DNA from: Pempheris klunzingeri
Taxonomy: Eukaryota; Chordata; Actinopteri; Acropomatiformes; Pempheridae
NCBI RefSeq assembly: GCF_042242105.1
Contig: NC_092029.1
Location: 22,142,885 to 22,206,884 of the forward strand
Length of the DNA stretch: 64,000 nt
Direction: 5' to 3'
The notes under the pieces were generated by a model. It was given only the letters and a program-made list of their open reading frames with translations. It had not been told where the DNA came from and did no database searches. The position numbers and the translations under genes are program-made. Below, one piece after another: positions 13,101 to 25,122 of this stretch (position 1 is its first letter; the number at the start of each line of letters is the position of its first letter).

Positions 13101-16100
13101 ATATTTGATATTTGATATATTCGATAGATATATCAATCAAATTGCATGGTGCTAAGGAATTGTTGTTTTTGAAGTTTTTGAGCTCTCTATAACAGTTGGT
13201 CCCATGTGTGCAGCCCCTTATGATGCTGAAATATAAGCCTTCAAACATGCTCCGAGGTCAAGGTTCAAAGGTCAGTACTACACAGCAGGAGCCATGTAGA
13301 ATCTTCATACTGATCTCTGTTACTCTCCAGGCCGACACCTTTCTAACGATGGATTTGGTTTAGCTCTACAACAAAGTTTTTATTTTTTAATTTCACAGAC
13401 ACAAGACATCCCTAGTTTCAGAGAGCACTTTGAGGTAAGTAATGTTGAAATTAAATTGAAAATTTCAAATTTATTTTCAAAGTTTAATAGTTGGGTAATA
13501 GTTCTAAAATGAAGAAACCTGTGATGAAATATCGACCGTACAAAAGAAACACGGACAAACACAGGAAGTGAAGGTCGACGTGTTATGAGGATAAATAATT
13601 AAATTGTGTAACAGTGGAGGTTGGATGCATTTCACATTCTAAAGTTTAATTAAATGTATGTAAGTGACAAGTGCAGCGATTAAATGAGATTTGAGTGTTT
13701 TATTGTTTAAAGAAAATTAATTTCATATTAAAAATCCACAGCCACGTATTCTACTTAACTTCATGAATCTAAACTTCCCATTTTACCTTCATGAACTATG
13801 AAAAGCATTTTCTCAAGAGACACATGATGATCTGGGCAGCATGATAATTCCTCCAAAGAATATTTGCTGTTGAATATTGACTGTTCATAATCAAAGCGTG
13901 ACTTGTGGTTTTTGTTTGTTTGTTTTCCACACAGCTTTCCCTGCCCCCCCTCCTGGAGGAGGAAGTAACCCTCAGGGAGTTCTGACTGATAGAGTTTAGT
14001 AAGAGGGTTTGTATATAGTCGTCTTTTACAAGGTACATCATATCTACTTTCCCTCCTCCCAGTGCAGCAGATGCAGTATCACGTTAGCAAACCTGACGCT
14101 GATGATGTCTGACTAGAGAGTGCAGCAGCAGACTGGGATGTCAGGACCATTATCAACCTGGAAGATCTCTGAGCAGCTCAACTCAAACCTCCCATCTCCT
14201 TGTCCTGTTGGGAGTCAGTTAGTCTGCCGTCTGCTGTCCTTATGCAGAGCGTCGACTCAATAAGTGCCTGATAGCTGTGAACTAATGTCATCAAGACTTT
14301 TTAAATAAAATAAAGTATATAGGCCGACATTCTTTTCAGGGGGCTTGGTTTCATGAACAGTTTTACATTTACTTTGGTATATGAGATAAATACTATATTG
14401 TTCTGTTTTAATTAAGTTTATCAAGCTTTGCCCATCAAATGGAGGGGTGTACAGAGTTTCTCTGTGATCTTTGATGTGACTGTTGAATGACGATGTGATA
14501 ATGAATGAGTGAGGAGTCCATTAAATGAAAGCAGCTGCTGCTGAGGTGTCTCCGTGGCAATCTCTGACGCATGCCCACAGAGATGCAGAATGGGTCCAGA
14601 GAAAACAACATTGTTTTTGAGAGACACTAGAAACTGAGCAGCTCCTTCATTGACTCAGTTCCTTGTCGAAATATTGGTCCCAGCATGGACAGTACTTAAA
14701 GAGCTATATTTTTTGATGAGAGTGGTTCGTTTCTCATCGATGTCAGCCAGTTGGGCTCTCAACTACCTGGCTGGAGTGGACTAATACACCCCTCACCATG
14801 GAGTGGGGCCACTGGAGCAGGCAAAGTAGCAGTGATGCGCCGCCTGGTAGTGACGGCAACTAACTGGTCCACACTGTCATAATCAGGGGGAGGACGCAAT
14901 TTGAAAATTCTGAATATATTAGAGGTTCATTAAAGGTTCAAATCTGTTGAATTTGGCAAAACTTAAGAAGTGCGATGGTAAGCAACAGAGCCAGCCTGAG
15001 AGAAACCAGATCCCAGTTTTAGAAGCAGTGGTCCTGCTCCTCAGCTTCATTTAAGGGCACACCATTTATTACTGAAAGTGATTACAGAGGGACGAGAACC
15101 TTTTCCGTTGAAAAACAATGTCGAAGGCTAACTTACTGTCATTCTACAAGTCAGGGAGAGATTATATTTATTTAGTTGAAGCTTTAATTCAAAGTAATAA
15201 GCATTCAGTCATCTGGAATCAAGCCCAGAATTGCAGGAATCATGCAACTACTTGTACAAGGCTTATTTGCAGGACCAGTTTCTTTTTTCAGAGCGCTCCC
15301 ACTGTTCTGTGCAGCCCAGTGCTTCTAGTTGAAAATATCTGAACTATCAGAGGGGAAGCATTAGTGGTAATGATAAACCACCGAACCACGTCTCACAGTG
15401 GTAAAAAAAACATCCATCCAGTCAGATAGTCGTCTTTTTCAGTATTTTAGGGTGGATTTGTTCATAATCACCACATCAGCTCATGTCCAGCCAATGTGAC
15501 CAGAACATCCAGTCAATCACAGGCAACACACACGTAGCAGTGGACAGGCCTCTAAACCAGTCATCTTTACGCCTCTGATAGGCAGGAGTATTGACTGCTG
15601 GATTATACCACAGATATGAAAATATCAGCAAAACCACGGAGAAAAAAGAAAAAAAGGAGGCAAAGACAAACCCTGTCTACATCAACGGAGATGAGGTGAA
15701 GCAGAAGAACAGTTTTAAGTCCCTGGGATTCAAAATCATAGAGAACACATCAGGGACATGTTACGTTTCCACCCCAGTTAAAAAAAAACTCAGAAACTGA
15801 TCTTATTAAGCAAAATTCCCATTCTAATGTCTAGATTGATAGTAAAAGAGCAATAGAAAGCATTCTGACTGGAAACAGCATGGGATATGCACAGCTTGGG
15901 ACAGGAGGGCTTAGCAGCAGGGGATGCAGTACACAGTATATCACTGTCATCGATCTACTGAGCATCAGTGAGACGAGATGCCTGCACAGAGCCAAAGCAC
16001 GCTAACAGACAATGTCCGCCCAAGCAGCCTGTTCATCTCGCTGCCGTCTGGCAAGAGATAGAAAAACATCTGCTCTGCTACCACAAGACAACTTCTCTCT

Positions 16101-16679
16101 CTTATTTTTATATTCTTGTGTCTATGTGGAGGGAAACGAACAAAGTAAGAATTTCATTGCTCAGTGTCACCATCGTGTTCTTACTGTGCATATGACAAAT
16201 AAACATCTTGATCTTGACTCCTCAGGCTCTATATTAATAATGGTTATTTTCCTATGTAGCAAAATGGGGCTATGACTTGCCTCTTGGTGTAGTGGTGTGG
16301 ATATGAATCCAGGAGAACATCGAGCAACTTCACGTGTCACCACACATCTCCACCATGGAGACCTGGAGGAGGGCAGGCCACAAAAGAAGACAGGAGAGGC
16401 AGCATTCATGCAGAGAGGAGTTGTGCAAACTAGGTCGGTGGGACAAACACGGATGTCCTTTTTTACACGGATGTACACTGAACAGTTTCACAAATCAGCT
16501 CCTGTTTGGAGCTCCTGTTAGATTGGGGATGTTCTCTGTAAAGCTGCTTATCACATTGTTATTGACTGCAACCATCCCAGTGCCAAACACCTGGACCTGC
16601 ACCTAGAATCAGGTAACAGATCAAATCTCTCCTTTTCAGGTGACCTGTTCCTTCTCTTCTTCGAGAGCTATATGGGTTT
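10106..16679. other. unassigned intergenic sequence
   Basis: No gene is recognised. The stretch contains a TCC-rich low-complexity tract at about 12,090-12,145 that produces a spurious serine-rich frame, and AT-rich stretches at about 12,900-13,800. Open frames are short and without motifs. Confidence 0.45.
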
Positions 16680-16681
16680 GT

Positions 16682-16733
<52 letters not shown>

Positions 16734-16980
16734 CAACCTCCACCCAACACAGACCCCTACAGAAGCCGCCCACATTGAGCCCGGTTCTGTTCCAGGTTTC
16801 TTCCTGTTAAAGGGGAGTTCTTCCTCCACTGTGTCCTAATATAATATCTGATGCTGCTCATGTGGGGATTCTTGAATCCTTAATGTTGAATTCCTGAATC
16901 ATTGGGTCTCTCTCTAATTAAAGAGTTTGGTCTAGACCTGCTCTTTATGGAAAGAGTCTGGAGATAACACTGTTATGAAA

Positions 16981-17047
<67 letters not shown>

Positions 17048-17056
17048 GGATGGATG

Positions 17057-17103
<47 letters not shown>

Positions 17104-17105
17104 AT
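16680..17105 (+). mobile_element. L2-like LINE 3' end, with CT and GATT microsatellites
   Basis: This is a 3'-UTR-only copy of the same family as the copy at 3,880. An expanded (CT)n tract at 16,684-16,731 precedes CCAACCTCCACCCAACACAG, then GGTTTCTTCCTGTTAAAGGG and AAAGAGTTTGGTCTAGACC. It ends in about 30 GATT units (16,980-17,103) interrupted by three GATG units. Both microsatellites appear to have grown from short repeats already present in the LINE. The minus-strand INQS-repeat frames here are an artefact of the GATT array. Confidence 0.8.
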
Positions 17106-17729
17106 GGGAACAGGTACTTTGACTGATGCTTATTAATGAGTAAGTATATATAGATGTAGTCCTCCACTGGCACATAATACTACGTTATACCTGTCAAATG
17201 TAACTAATGTATCTAATTAGCTAATAACTTTGTGTTGTATGTACTGCAGTGCATTTGAACAGTGATGCAACTGATTAGCTTGGGATAAAAAGTGGACAAA
17301 CTTCATAGTGAGTGACGACAAATCAGTGCAGCAGAACACACTCAGGGGTTTGAATTAACACTTTGACATTTTAGATTAATTCCAAAATTAGCACCTTATC
17401 TTTACCACCAGAGAGCACTGTATTTAACATGTTACCATGGTACCTCAGGGGTTTTAGTCTTCATGGTATGTCTATGGCAAGTATGGATTTACAAACTGGT
17501 TCAAGGAAAGAAAGCCACTGAATATTGTTTGTATTGAGGAGACCCTACGTCTCACCTAACACTTCTTAATCACTCTGATTGTCGCTTAAGCATCAACCCC
17601 ACAATCACAGACAAGCAAGTTTCACCTCATGGTTCAGATGGCATGGGGAATATGGGGTGGGGGTGGAAGCAGACGAGTAGAGCTGATTCTCAGAGCCTCG
17701 GGACTTTCTTGTTTAATAGTGTTTTCAAA

Positions 17730-17930
17730 GAAGCTGTGTCATCCGAAGCCACAGTTGGTGGCTCGAAGTCAGCATGTCGATGTGTCCTGAACCCTGTCGA
17801 AGACACTGAACGCTAACTTAGCATAGCTTCAGTGTGTGAATGAGTGTGAAAGAACAGTCTCCTCCAGCTTAGGTTCCTCCTGAATGAATGGTGGGTGAAT
17901 GGGTGAACTGTGATGTAAAAGCTACAAATA
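17730..17930 (+). repeat. SINE-like interspersed repeat, copy 1
   Basis: The order GGTGGCTCGAAGTCAGCATG, then a cluster with ACACTGAACGCTAA, then GTGTGTGAATGAGTGTG and GGGTGAATGGGTGAACTG matches the layout of a widespread fish repeat that ends near an AAAGCGCTTTGAGTGG-type tail. This copy is old. The same layout recurs at about 27,895-28,130. Confidence 0.45.
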
Positions 17931-18039
17931 CTATTCTAATTCTCTCTTCTGCTTTGTTACAACTCCTTCTAACATCTGTAAAATGTACCACACATGGCTC
18001 TTCCTCCCACGTTTGACAGCGTGGCCTTCTGTAACAGCC

Positions 18040-18190
18040 AAACTGGGTCAGACAGGCTGTCAGCTCAGACTTGGTTACTGTAACCTTTGGTGTCAGGTGC
18101 TGAAAGTCTTCAAATGGTTCTGAATGCAGCTGCCAGACTTTTAACTGAAACTAGACAGTTTGACCATATTAAACATCTGGGTGCTGTTGC
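18040..18190 (+). pseudogene. diverged L2-like reverse-transcriptase fragment
   Basis: The frames contain a YCN-like segment (GTTACTGTAACCTTTGG near 18,075) and NAAARLLTETRQFDHIK near 18,125-18,172. This is the same RT C-terminal region seen in the 4,150 copy but from a distinctly different, older subfamily, with a frameshift between the two motifs. It is too short to classify further. Confidence 0.6.
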
Positions 18191-19882
18191 AGCAGCTCTC
18201 TCGCTCATTTTGAACTTTTGTGTTTTTATTTCTGCACACACTTATGCACAGAGGAGGGGAAGGAGGGAAACTCGGAGGCCCGTGGAGAGGTGCCATCCCA
18301 GATGTCTGCGTGTATCCAAGCATCTTGTTTAGCATGCTGTCAAGCCCACTTGCTTTTCCAGGCTCCTCTTCTTAGTTCATGCTCAATAATCTGGACACCC
18401 AGAGGCTTCTGGGAGTCTTTGATGGCCAAGTCTATTTTGTTTTGGACATGTGTTTTTGTTCTGAATCAGAATTGATAACTGAGTTCCTGATCCAGTTGTG
18501 TCTAGTTGGTGTAACTGGTCACTGGGTTTAGTTTTTCCAGTCTGTTCATATTTATGAACTGTTCCATTATTGTCACATGTCTGTGTGTACTGAACCTTTT
18601 GTGTTATGTTTGCAGCACACTGAATCTATATGTCATTCTGTTTAATAATAATAATGATAACAACAGCTGGCCACAGTACAGCCCAGTTAATTAAGCACGA
18701 CGACAGACCCTGGACTGTGGTGGACTGTTTTACTGACATCTGTGGAACGTGTGTGTTGTTCGCCCACACCCTGTTCCAGGGGTTCACACAGGGTGAATTC
18801 TTAGCTTAAAAAGTGAATGTGATGGTGGTGTGTAGGTCAGCCAGGGTGAGTGTGGGCGAGGCTGAGGGAGACTGAAGGTGACTGAAACAGTGAGCACCAT
18901 ATGGTCCTACTGTGAGCAGGCAGCCCTGACCCCAGCTGCTGCTGCACACACAAACACTGCTGCAGTCAAAAAAGATGGAGTCAAACCATTCATGCATGCA
19001 TTAAGTTAAGAAAAGAAAAGTGTGGATGATGGACACGGGTTGTTGTGAACTGAAGAAATAACATCCTGGCTATTGCAGCCGTGAACCAGGTTAATGAGAG
19101 CAGTAAACCAAAACTATGCTGAAAGAGGCCAAGACGCTTCATAGTCCAGAGGGGCAAGTTAGACAGCATCAGCTGGCTCAATCACAGATAACTGGTACCA
19201 GTTATCAACTTTCCTTGTTCACTAGGTTTTCTTCTTAAGTGTGTCATCTTCTGGCTTTTAATTGTCGTTGACTTCATTTGTTGGCATGAAGACATGAAGC
19301 TGTACTTCCCCACCTCAGTGCAGGCACTTTCACAATCACACACATACATCTCCATCTTATTGCCACCTCGAAAATTAGATCCAGATCTTCCATTCCACCT
19401 TGGATCAGTAGCAACATACATCATTCAAATCCCTGGATACAGTTTGGGTTCATTTTAACACATTAAGAGCAGTGAAATACTATCAATTACCCCAAATCTA
19501 CAAAAAATGATCTTCCATTTGTTTCCATTCATACAGGCTCTTCAGAGTGTGCAGATATCATCATAGTGAACACATGTCAGAGGTCACAGGATGACTTGAC
19601 ACTGTGTGACATCTGCACATCAAGCACATCGATCGAAGCAAGCTCAGAGACAAGCTCAGAGACAAGCTCAGAAAACCAGTTGTAACTGCTTCACACACTT
19701 TCATGACGTCTGGACACCATAAAGTGTTTTCAGTCATTCACATACATAAACTTTTAATTAAAAAGGCGTAAAATCTGGTTGGAATAAAATCGACAAGTTT
19801 GTCTCTTACATTTTTCAGTCACATTCGTGGGTATAAAGAGTGAAGTAACAACCTTGAACTGTTCTAGAATGAAGTGATTATT
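18191..19882. other. unassigned intergenic sequence
   Basis: No gene or repeat family is recognised. A small direct repeat, AGACAAGCTCAG in two adjacent copies, occurs near 19,649-19,670. Confidence 0.4.
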
Positions 19883-20943
19883 GTCACATCCCAGCCAGGG
19901 ATGTGTGTTTTTGTCTTGTTTTGGTTGTGTCCACAGAGGGTGATGAGGGGGAAGGGTGTGTGCTTACCTGCAGCCCTGCCCATTAATTGGCAATCAGTAG
20001 CCAGCTGCTGATGATTTTGGAGTGACTGACTGGTTGCTGAGCAGGACAAAGAGAGGAGACACTCTGGCACTCGAGGAGAGCAGAGCACAGGTGGAGTGAC
20101 CAGAACCAGGACGGCAGCGGAGAGGGACTGGTGCCTCTGGGCCGTGTGTGTTCGTTTGGCTGCCTACATACTGCTTTTCCTTCTTGGTCTCTCCACCTTT
20201 CTCTCCCTGTCGGTGTTGTGTGTGTCTGTGTGTCACTGCCTAGAACCGGTTCTGACCCAGGAAGACTGGGGGATGCAGGAGAGTGGGAGTTCTGGGCCAC
20301 GCCGCTGAGGGTCCGGCTGCCCCTTTCACCGCCCCAGCCTGAGGGCCCACACTGCTGATACAGGAACCGCTTGCTGTGAGCCAAGGATGTCTGCTGGAAT
20401 GACGCACATGCAGGGAGGACATTAGGCCTCACCAGGAGCAGCCCTGGACGGACTTGGGGTGCCCGAGTAGGGGAAACTGGACTGGTCGGGGTTTGTGTTC
20501 TTTTTGTTTGCTCCGCTGGGGGAGTGGGCCTCGTGGGCGGCCAGGGGCGAGCCGCCAGTCCCTCCAGACAGAGATAGTTATTTAATTTGTTTGTCTGTCC
20601 GTCTGTCCATCTGTGTGTGGGTCCCCCCCCCCCTTCTGGTTATGGGTGTACTGGTGGTTACAGCACACTGCCAGCAGCATAGTGTGGGTTGCGGTGACTT
20701 AACTGTGTGGTTATGAATTGTGTGTGCGGTGCCACTGTAATGCAAATGCTCTGAAACCTTTTTACTCACGTGTGTTTTCTATAGACTGTTAGAACTGCCT
20801 GGCTAGTGTGTCTGCTGATTGTGATGGTCTGACGAGTGTACCAAAAGGGGGGGCCAAATAAACTGTTAAACTGCATCCTGTTTGATTCATGTTGCTGGTG
20901 GATCCAATAAGGACCTAATAAGGGAGTGGGCCCGGGTCACGAC
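19883..20943 (+). mobile_element. candidate solo LTR (unclassified)
   Basis: A roughly 1.06-kb block starts TGTCACATCCCAGCC and ends GGGTCACGACA, so it has TG...CA termini with the short inverted repeat TGTC/GACA. A polyadenylation signal (AATAAA, near 20,858) lies about 80 bp from the right end, as expected for R/U5 of an LTR. No pol or gag reading frame lies inside or adjacent. A matching target-site duplication was not evident, so the boundaries or the class may be wrong. Confidence 0.4.
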
Positions 20944-22079
20944 ACTATCACTAAACATCATACTGTAGGGGTCTGTCTTATTTGTTGTATATGTAGGTTC
21001 CTGGCAGCTTTAGACTTCATCAAAGTGACAAAATTGTAACTTCGACTTATAGCTGAGTTTGAGCTGAGTCTCCTGCTGTGGTTCTCTCAGTAATATAGTT
21101 ACTATCATTATGCTTGTTTGCTGTGCATCCCCCAAACTGTGCAGAAATGTGCAAGAGAAAAGTAGAAGCCCCCAAATGTCCCCGATGAAAAGGAAGCACA
21201 GCCAAAGACTGGAGGAGGAGGAGCTGGTGTGCAGACCTCTTGTTCTTTGTCCTGTCTTGTTTTTCTTTTGCCTCATTTGCACTCCTCCTCCTCCTCATTT
21301 CTATCCTGCTGTTTGTCCTCCATGTAGAGTTTTTGTTCTGGAAACAAACAGGTGGCGCTGCACATAAGTGCAACTGCTGTTTCAAACCACAAATGTCTAA
21401 TGCATGCGTACGGCTAACGGATCACAAAACATGCTTTGTAAGTGGAGAAGTCACATGCTGCTAAAACCCATTGTGTGCTGAAGCACAGCAGATAAACACA
21501 AACACTCTCCTTCCTGTCCCACTTTCATCAGCTCTCAGTAGTTATGTACATGTGTCCTTAATCCTCCTCCACAGCCACAGCGGTGCTCTTCAGCCTCGCC
21601 CCCCCATGGCTTTCCTTTTTAGTTTTTCTCTCTCTTCTTAGTTTCACTCATCATCTTTTATGGCTTTATCACACACACATCAGATTTTGGAATGAACTTG
21701 CATGTTTTAGTTTTTTCATGTTCTCGTTCCAGAATGAGAATTTAAGGTTCACTTCATCCTTGTTAAGACAACGAAGCAAATGGGCCTCCAGATGTTCACT
21801 GACAGATGTCACTGTCACGGCCAGCATGAGCACGTCAGTGCAATGCAGAGAAATGTTCATGTTGTTTAGGAGATGTCTTTGGTGTGTGCATTTGTGTGTG
21901 TGTTTTCAAGCTTATGGTTGAAGCACACAGAGCACCTGTGAGCCTCTTATGTGTGCTGACATCCCAGACAGCTACCAGTTCAATGGAATTGGAAAGTCAT
22001 CATCCTGAGTAATGTCAATATGTTGTTTGTTCCTCTTTCTGTTATGTTTTGGGGACCTCCTGAGCCTGAGTTTTGTCCA
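20944..22079. other. unassigned intergenic sequence
   Basis: No gene or repeat family is recognised between the candidate LTR and the rearranged Tc1 remnant. Open frames here are short and lack motifs. Confidence 0.4.
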
Positions 22080-22610
22080 AAGGTATCTGATGATGACTGA
22101 GCGCTGGTCAGATTGTCTAACAGTGTCTGAAACCCCCATTCCAAACTGGACGAGCTGTGTTCAATTATGTGTGTGTTATGTGGGCGCCAATGGCAGACCT
22201 GGCAAATGGTGAATGGTAGTCGAGCTGCACGGTGCTGGGCTGTGAGCACAGGTCCCGCTAGAGGACGCTGGGCCCTCATGCCCCCCTCATGGAGTCTGTG
22301 TGTGACAGTTTGGTCAGAAACATGCACCTCAGTAGCCCGCTGGAGGTCATTCTGTAGGGCTCTGGCAGTGCTCCTCCTGGACCTCCTCACATAAAGGAGC
22401 AGATAACGGCCCCACATCCATTTGAGAACCTCTGGGACATTATGTGTCGATGCATCCAACGCCGCCAAGGAGCTCACTGATGCCCTGATCCAGGTCTGGG
22501 AGGAGGTCCCCAAGGACACCATCCACCAGGAACATGCCCAGATGTTGTTGGGATACAGGCCCGTGGGGGCCAAACACACTACTGAGTCACATTCTGATAA
22601 TGTTGGATCG
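22080..22610. pseudogene. Tc1-like transposase remnant with inverted halves
   Basis: On the minus strand (about 22,394-22,200) the frame contains STARALQNDLQRATEVHVSD and TVTHRLHEGGMRAQRPL, the DNA-binding N-terminal part of a Tc1-like transposase. On the plus strand (about 22,405-22,580) broken frames give ENLWDIMCRCIQRRQ, then ELTDALIQVWEEVPKDTIH, the C-terminal part of the same family. The two halves therefore point away from each other and the central catalytic part is mostly missing, which implies an inversion plus deletion. The element is inactive. Confidence 0.7.
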
Positions 22611-25122
22611 GCTTGTCAGTCGGTTGGTGATTTTGGTTCAGTTTGTTGTCAATTCTCAAAGATTTTAAATTTGAATATTTAGTTTTTCATCAAGATCCGA
22701 TGTGTGATTTAAGTGTTCCCTTCATTTTCCACGTGTTAAACATGAACGCTGAGGGCAAAGCTTTTAACACAGAGTGAGATCTGCCAGATGTCTTGTGTGT
22801 AAGATGTTCTGTCATCTACATTCATCATATCAGACTTTTCTAATGTGCTAGTTTTATTAAAACAATGGGCATTTTGACTGAGACAGCATAAAATGTCTTA
22901 AACTATCTTAAATTCTTAAATTATAAAGGGTTTTCCCATTATTGGTTGTTCTCAGGCAGTCCAGTAACAAATTACATTTACTCCCTTTACTGTACTCTTT
23001 TCAAATCTGTCATTTTACTTAATTTACTTCTATTTGTATTTTTTATCTCAATTATTACACTTTGCTGTATTTCAAGTCACATCTGTCACAAAAACAAAAG
23101 CCACTAGAAAATGTCCTGACAGAATGTGTGAGACTGGCACAAGAGGAAGGAGGCTCATCAGCAGCTGCAGGAGGACAGAGCTCCAGGGAGCTCCAGGTCC
23201 AGGGAGGTGTCAGTCTGCACTCAGGCCACGCTCTGGAACAAAGGCACACTGTAAATGTGCACATTGTACTGTTGATCATGTCTACGTTGATGTTTTGTTT
23301 TGCTGTTAATTCTGTAAGAATGACAGAAAATCTGCCTTGTCTTGTGTCAGCCTTCCTCCGTCACCTGGCAATGAACACGTCAAAACCTGGCACTGATTGG
23401 TTAAAGCAAACCCAGTTACATCTCAGCTGTGTTGACTGATGAAGTGCATCTTTATGCTCCCTGAGCGCCCCCTGCTGCTCAGAAGCTGAACAGCTGAGTA
23501 AACAGGGCTGGTGTCTTCATTTGACATCAACAGTGCAACAATTAGTGTGACGCAGTCATTGCAGAATAAGCAGGTGCACAGTAATGATAACATGTTCAGT
23601 GTGATGTAGTCGGGTGCAGTAACGTGTGTACTGTAAGGGCAGGTACAAACAGGTAGTGCTCGTGTGTTTACCTCAATGTGTGCAGGTTGTTTCAGATTCT
23701 ACTAAATATTTACAGGATACAGGTGGTGTGCGGACGTTGAGATGGAGGTTGCTGTCCTGGCACCAAGGCTTTGACCTTCTCTCTGCAGTCTCTGGTGATC
23801 AGACACCAACCTCCACCTCTGGTGTATGTAGCTCCTCTGTGTCTGAGGATGAAGGTTTGCTGGATGTGCTGCTGCCCGTGTTGGAATCCATGTCCTGTTG
23901 TTGATAGTAACAATAATCGATCAGGGCCACTGAGAAGGAACCCGCCCTCATTGCACTCACTGCATTGACCAGTGGTGTCAGGGACAGACTCGGCTCTGCT
24001 TTGCTGTGGTCCAGCCAAACACAAAGCACACCTTAACACATAGGTCCAGGCTTATTTAATTGGTTAAAGAGAGCATTGTCACTAAGTTAACACATCACAG
24101 ACATTTACAGCACATACATTTAACTGTCCTCAGAAACAACAAGCAAAATATGAAGGAACACTAATAGTCCAAACCAGTTAAGCTTAGAGGCACAAATGTT
24201 GAAATCAGTCTGAAAGAGATGATGCAAACATTTAGGGATTCAACTGAAGTCACGTTTCAACCTTCTAAAGTCAGCCTGCCTTTTCTACACAGACCAGCTT
24301 CCCTGGCAGTGCTCACTATGGAACTCCTCTCACTGACAAACACTCCGACTTACCTGATCCACCTGATCCACCTGATCCACCCTCACTCAACTCTCAAGAC
24401 AAGACCTCTGAGACACACTTCAGAAGCAGGAAGACACACACAGACCAGCAGACAAAACACAAAGTGACAGTTTCCTGAGTGTTCAGGACACATCGATGTG
24501 AACATAGAAGAAGAACACAGATCTGACAACATGACAATGCACACACACACACACACACACACACTAACATACACACACACTAACATACACACACACTAAC
24601 ACACACTTACACTAACATACATCGGGGAACACAGAATAATGGTGATAAAGTGCAGGGTAATCTCAAATCAAACATTTAGTGCAGTTTAATCCAGTAAGTC
24701 TAAACCATGTGCCTGAGCAGTGCTAGCTGTCACACAGATCTTAGGTTAGCAGGTGTGTAAGCATAATAACAGTTCAGTGACTGTCACAGGAAAGTCTGCA
24801 GTACTGTCAAAACAATTCACAATGTTAAATAACTGGAGCTCAAATCTACAAGTCCAGCTTCTTTTCTCATTTAGGACAGGAGATTCATCGGAGGCGTCTC
24901 CAGGACGAAGAGCAAAGCTTAGAATCACAGACAGTGTTTAGTCGTCCCCGCTGCACTCAGGGCAGAAGCAGTTTGCTGAGAGTCGCTCTTCCCCACTTGT
25001 CTTCTCACAAAAAGGCTTTAAAGAGGAGTTAGCTTCATCCGCTGGCATCAGACAGTGTTAGTGTCCGTGTTACAGAACTCATCTTTAATGTCCTGAAGAA
25101 CTCATCCATCCTCCCACGGGCT
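22611..25122. other. unassigned sequence downstream of the amisyn-like gene
   Basis: The right part may include the 3' UTR of the minus-strand gene ending at 25,123, but I could not place its poly(A) site. A CA-rich microsatellite with interspersed TAACATACA units lies at about 24,540-24,600. The minus-strand frame at 24,029-23,799, with a serine-rich stretch, lacks any recognised motif or splice partner. Confidence 0.4.
24540..24606 (+). repeat. CA microsatellite
   Basis: A pure CA tract is followed by several ACACTAACATAC units. It generates the spurious CVCVCV frames on the minus strand. Confidence 0.85.

Noticed and set aside
16945..17175. Minus-strand frames of repeated INQS
   Set aside because: Translation of the GATT array at the LINE tail.
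23799..24029. Minus-strand frame with DSNTGSSTSSKPSSSDTEEL
   Set aside because: Composition looks protein-like, but there is no recognised family, no splice partner, and it may simply lie in the 3' region of the amisyn-like gene.
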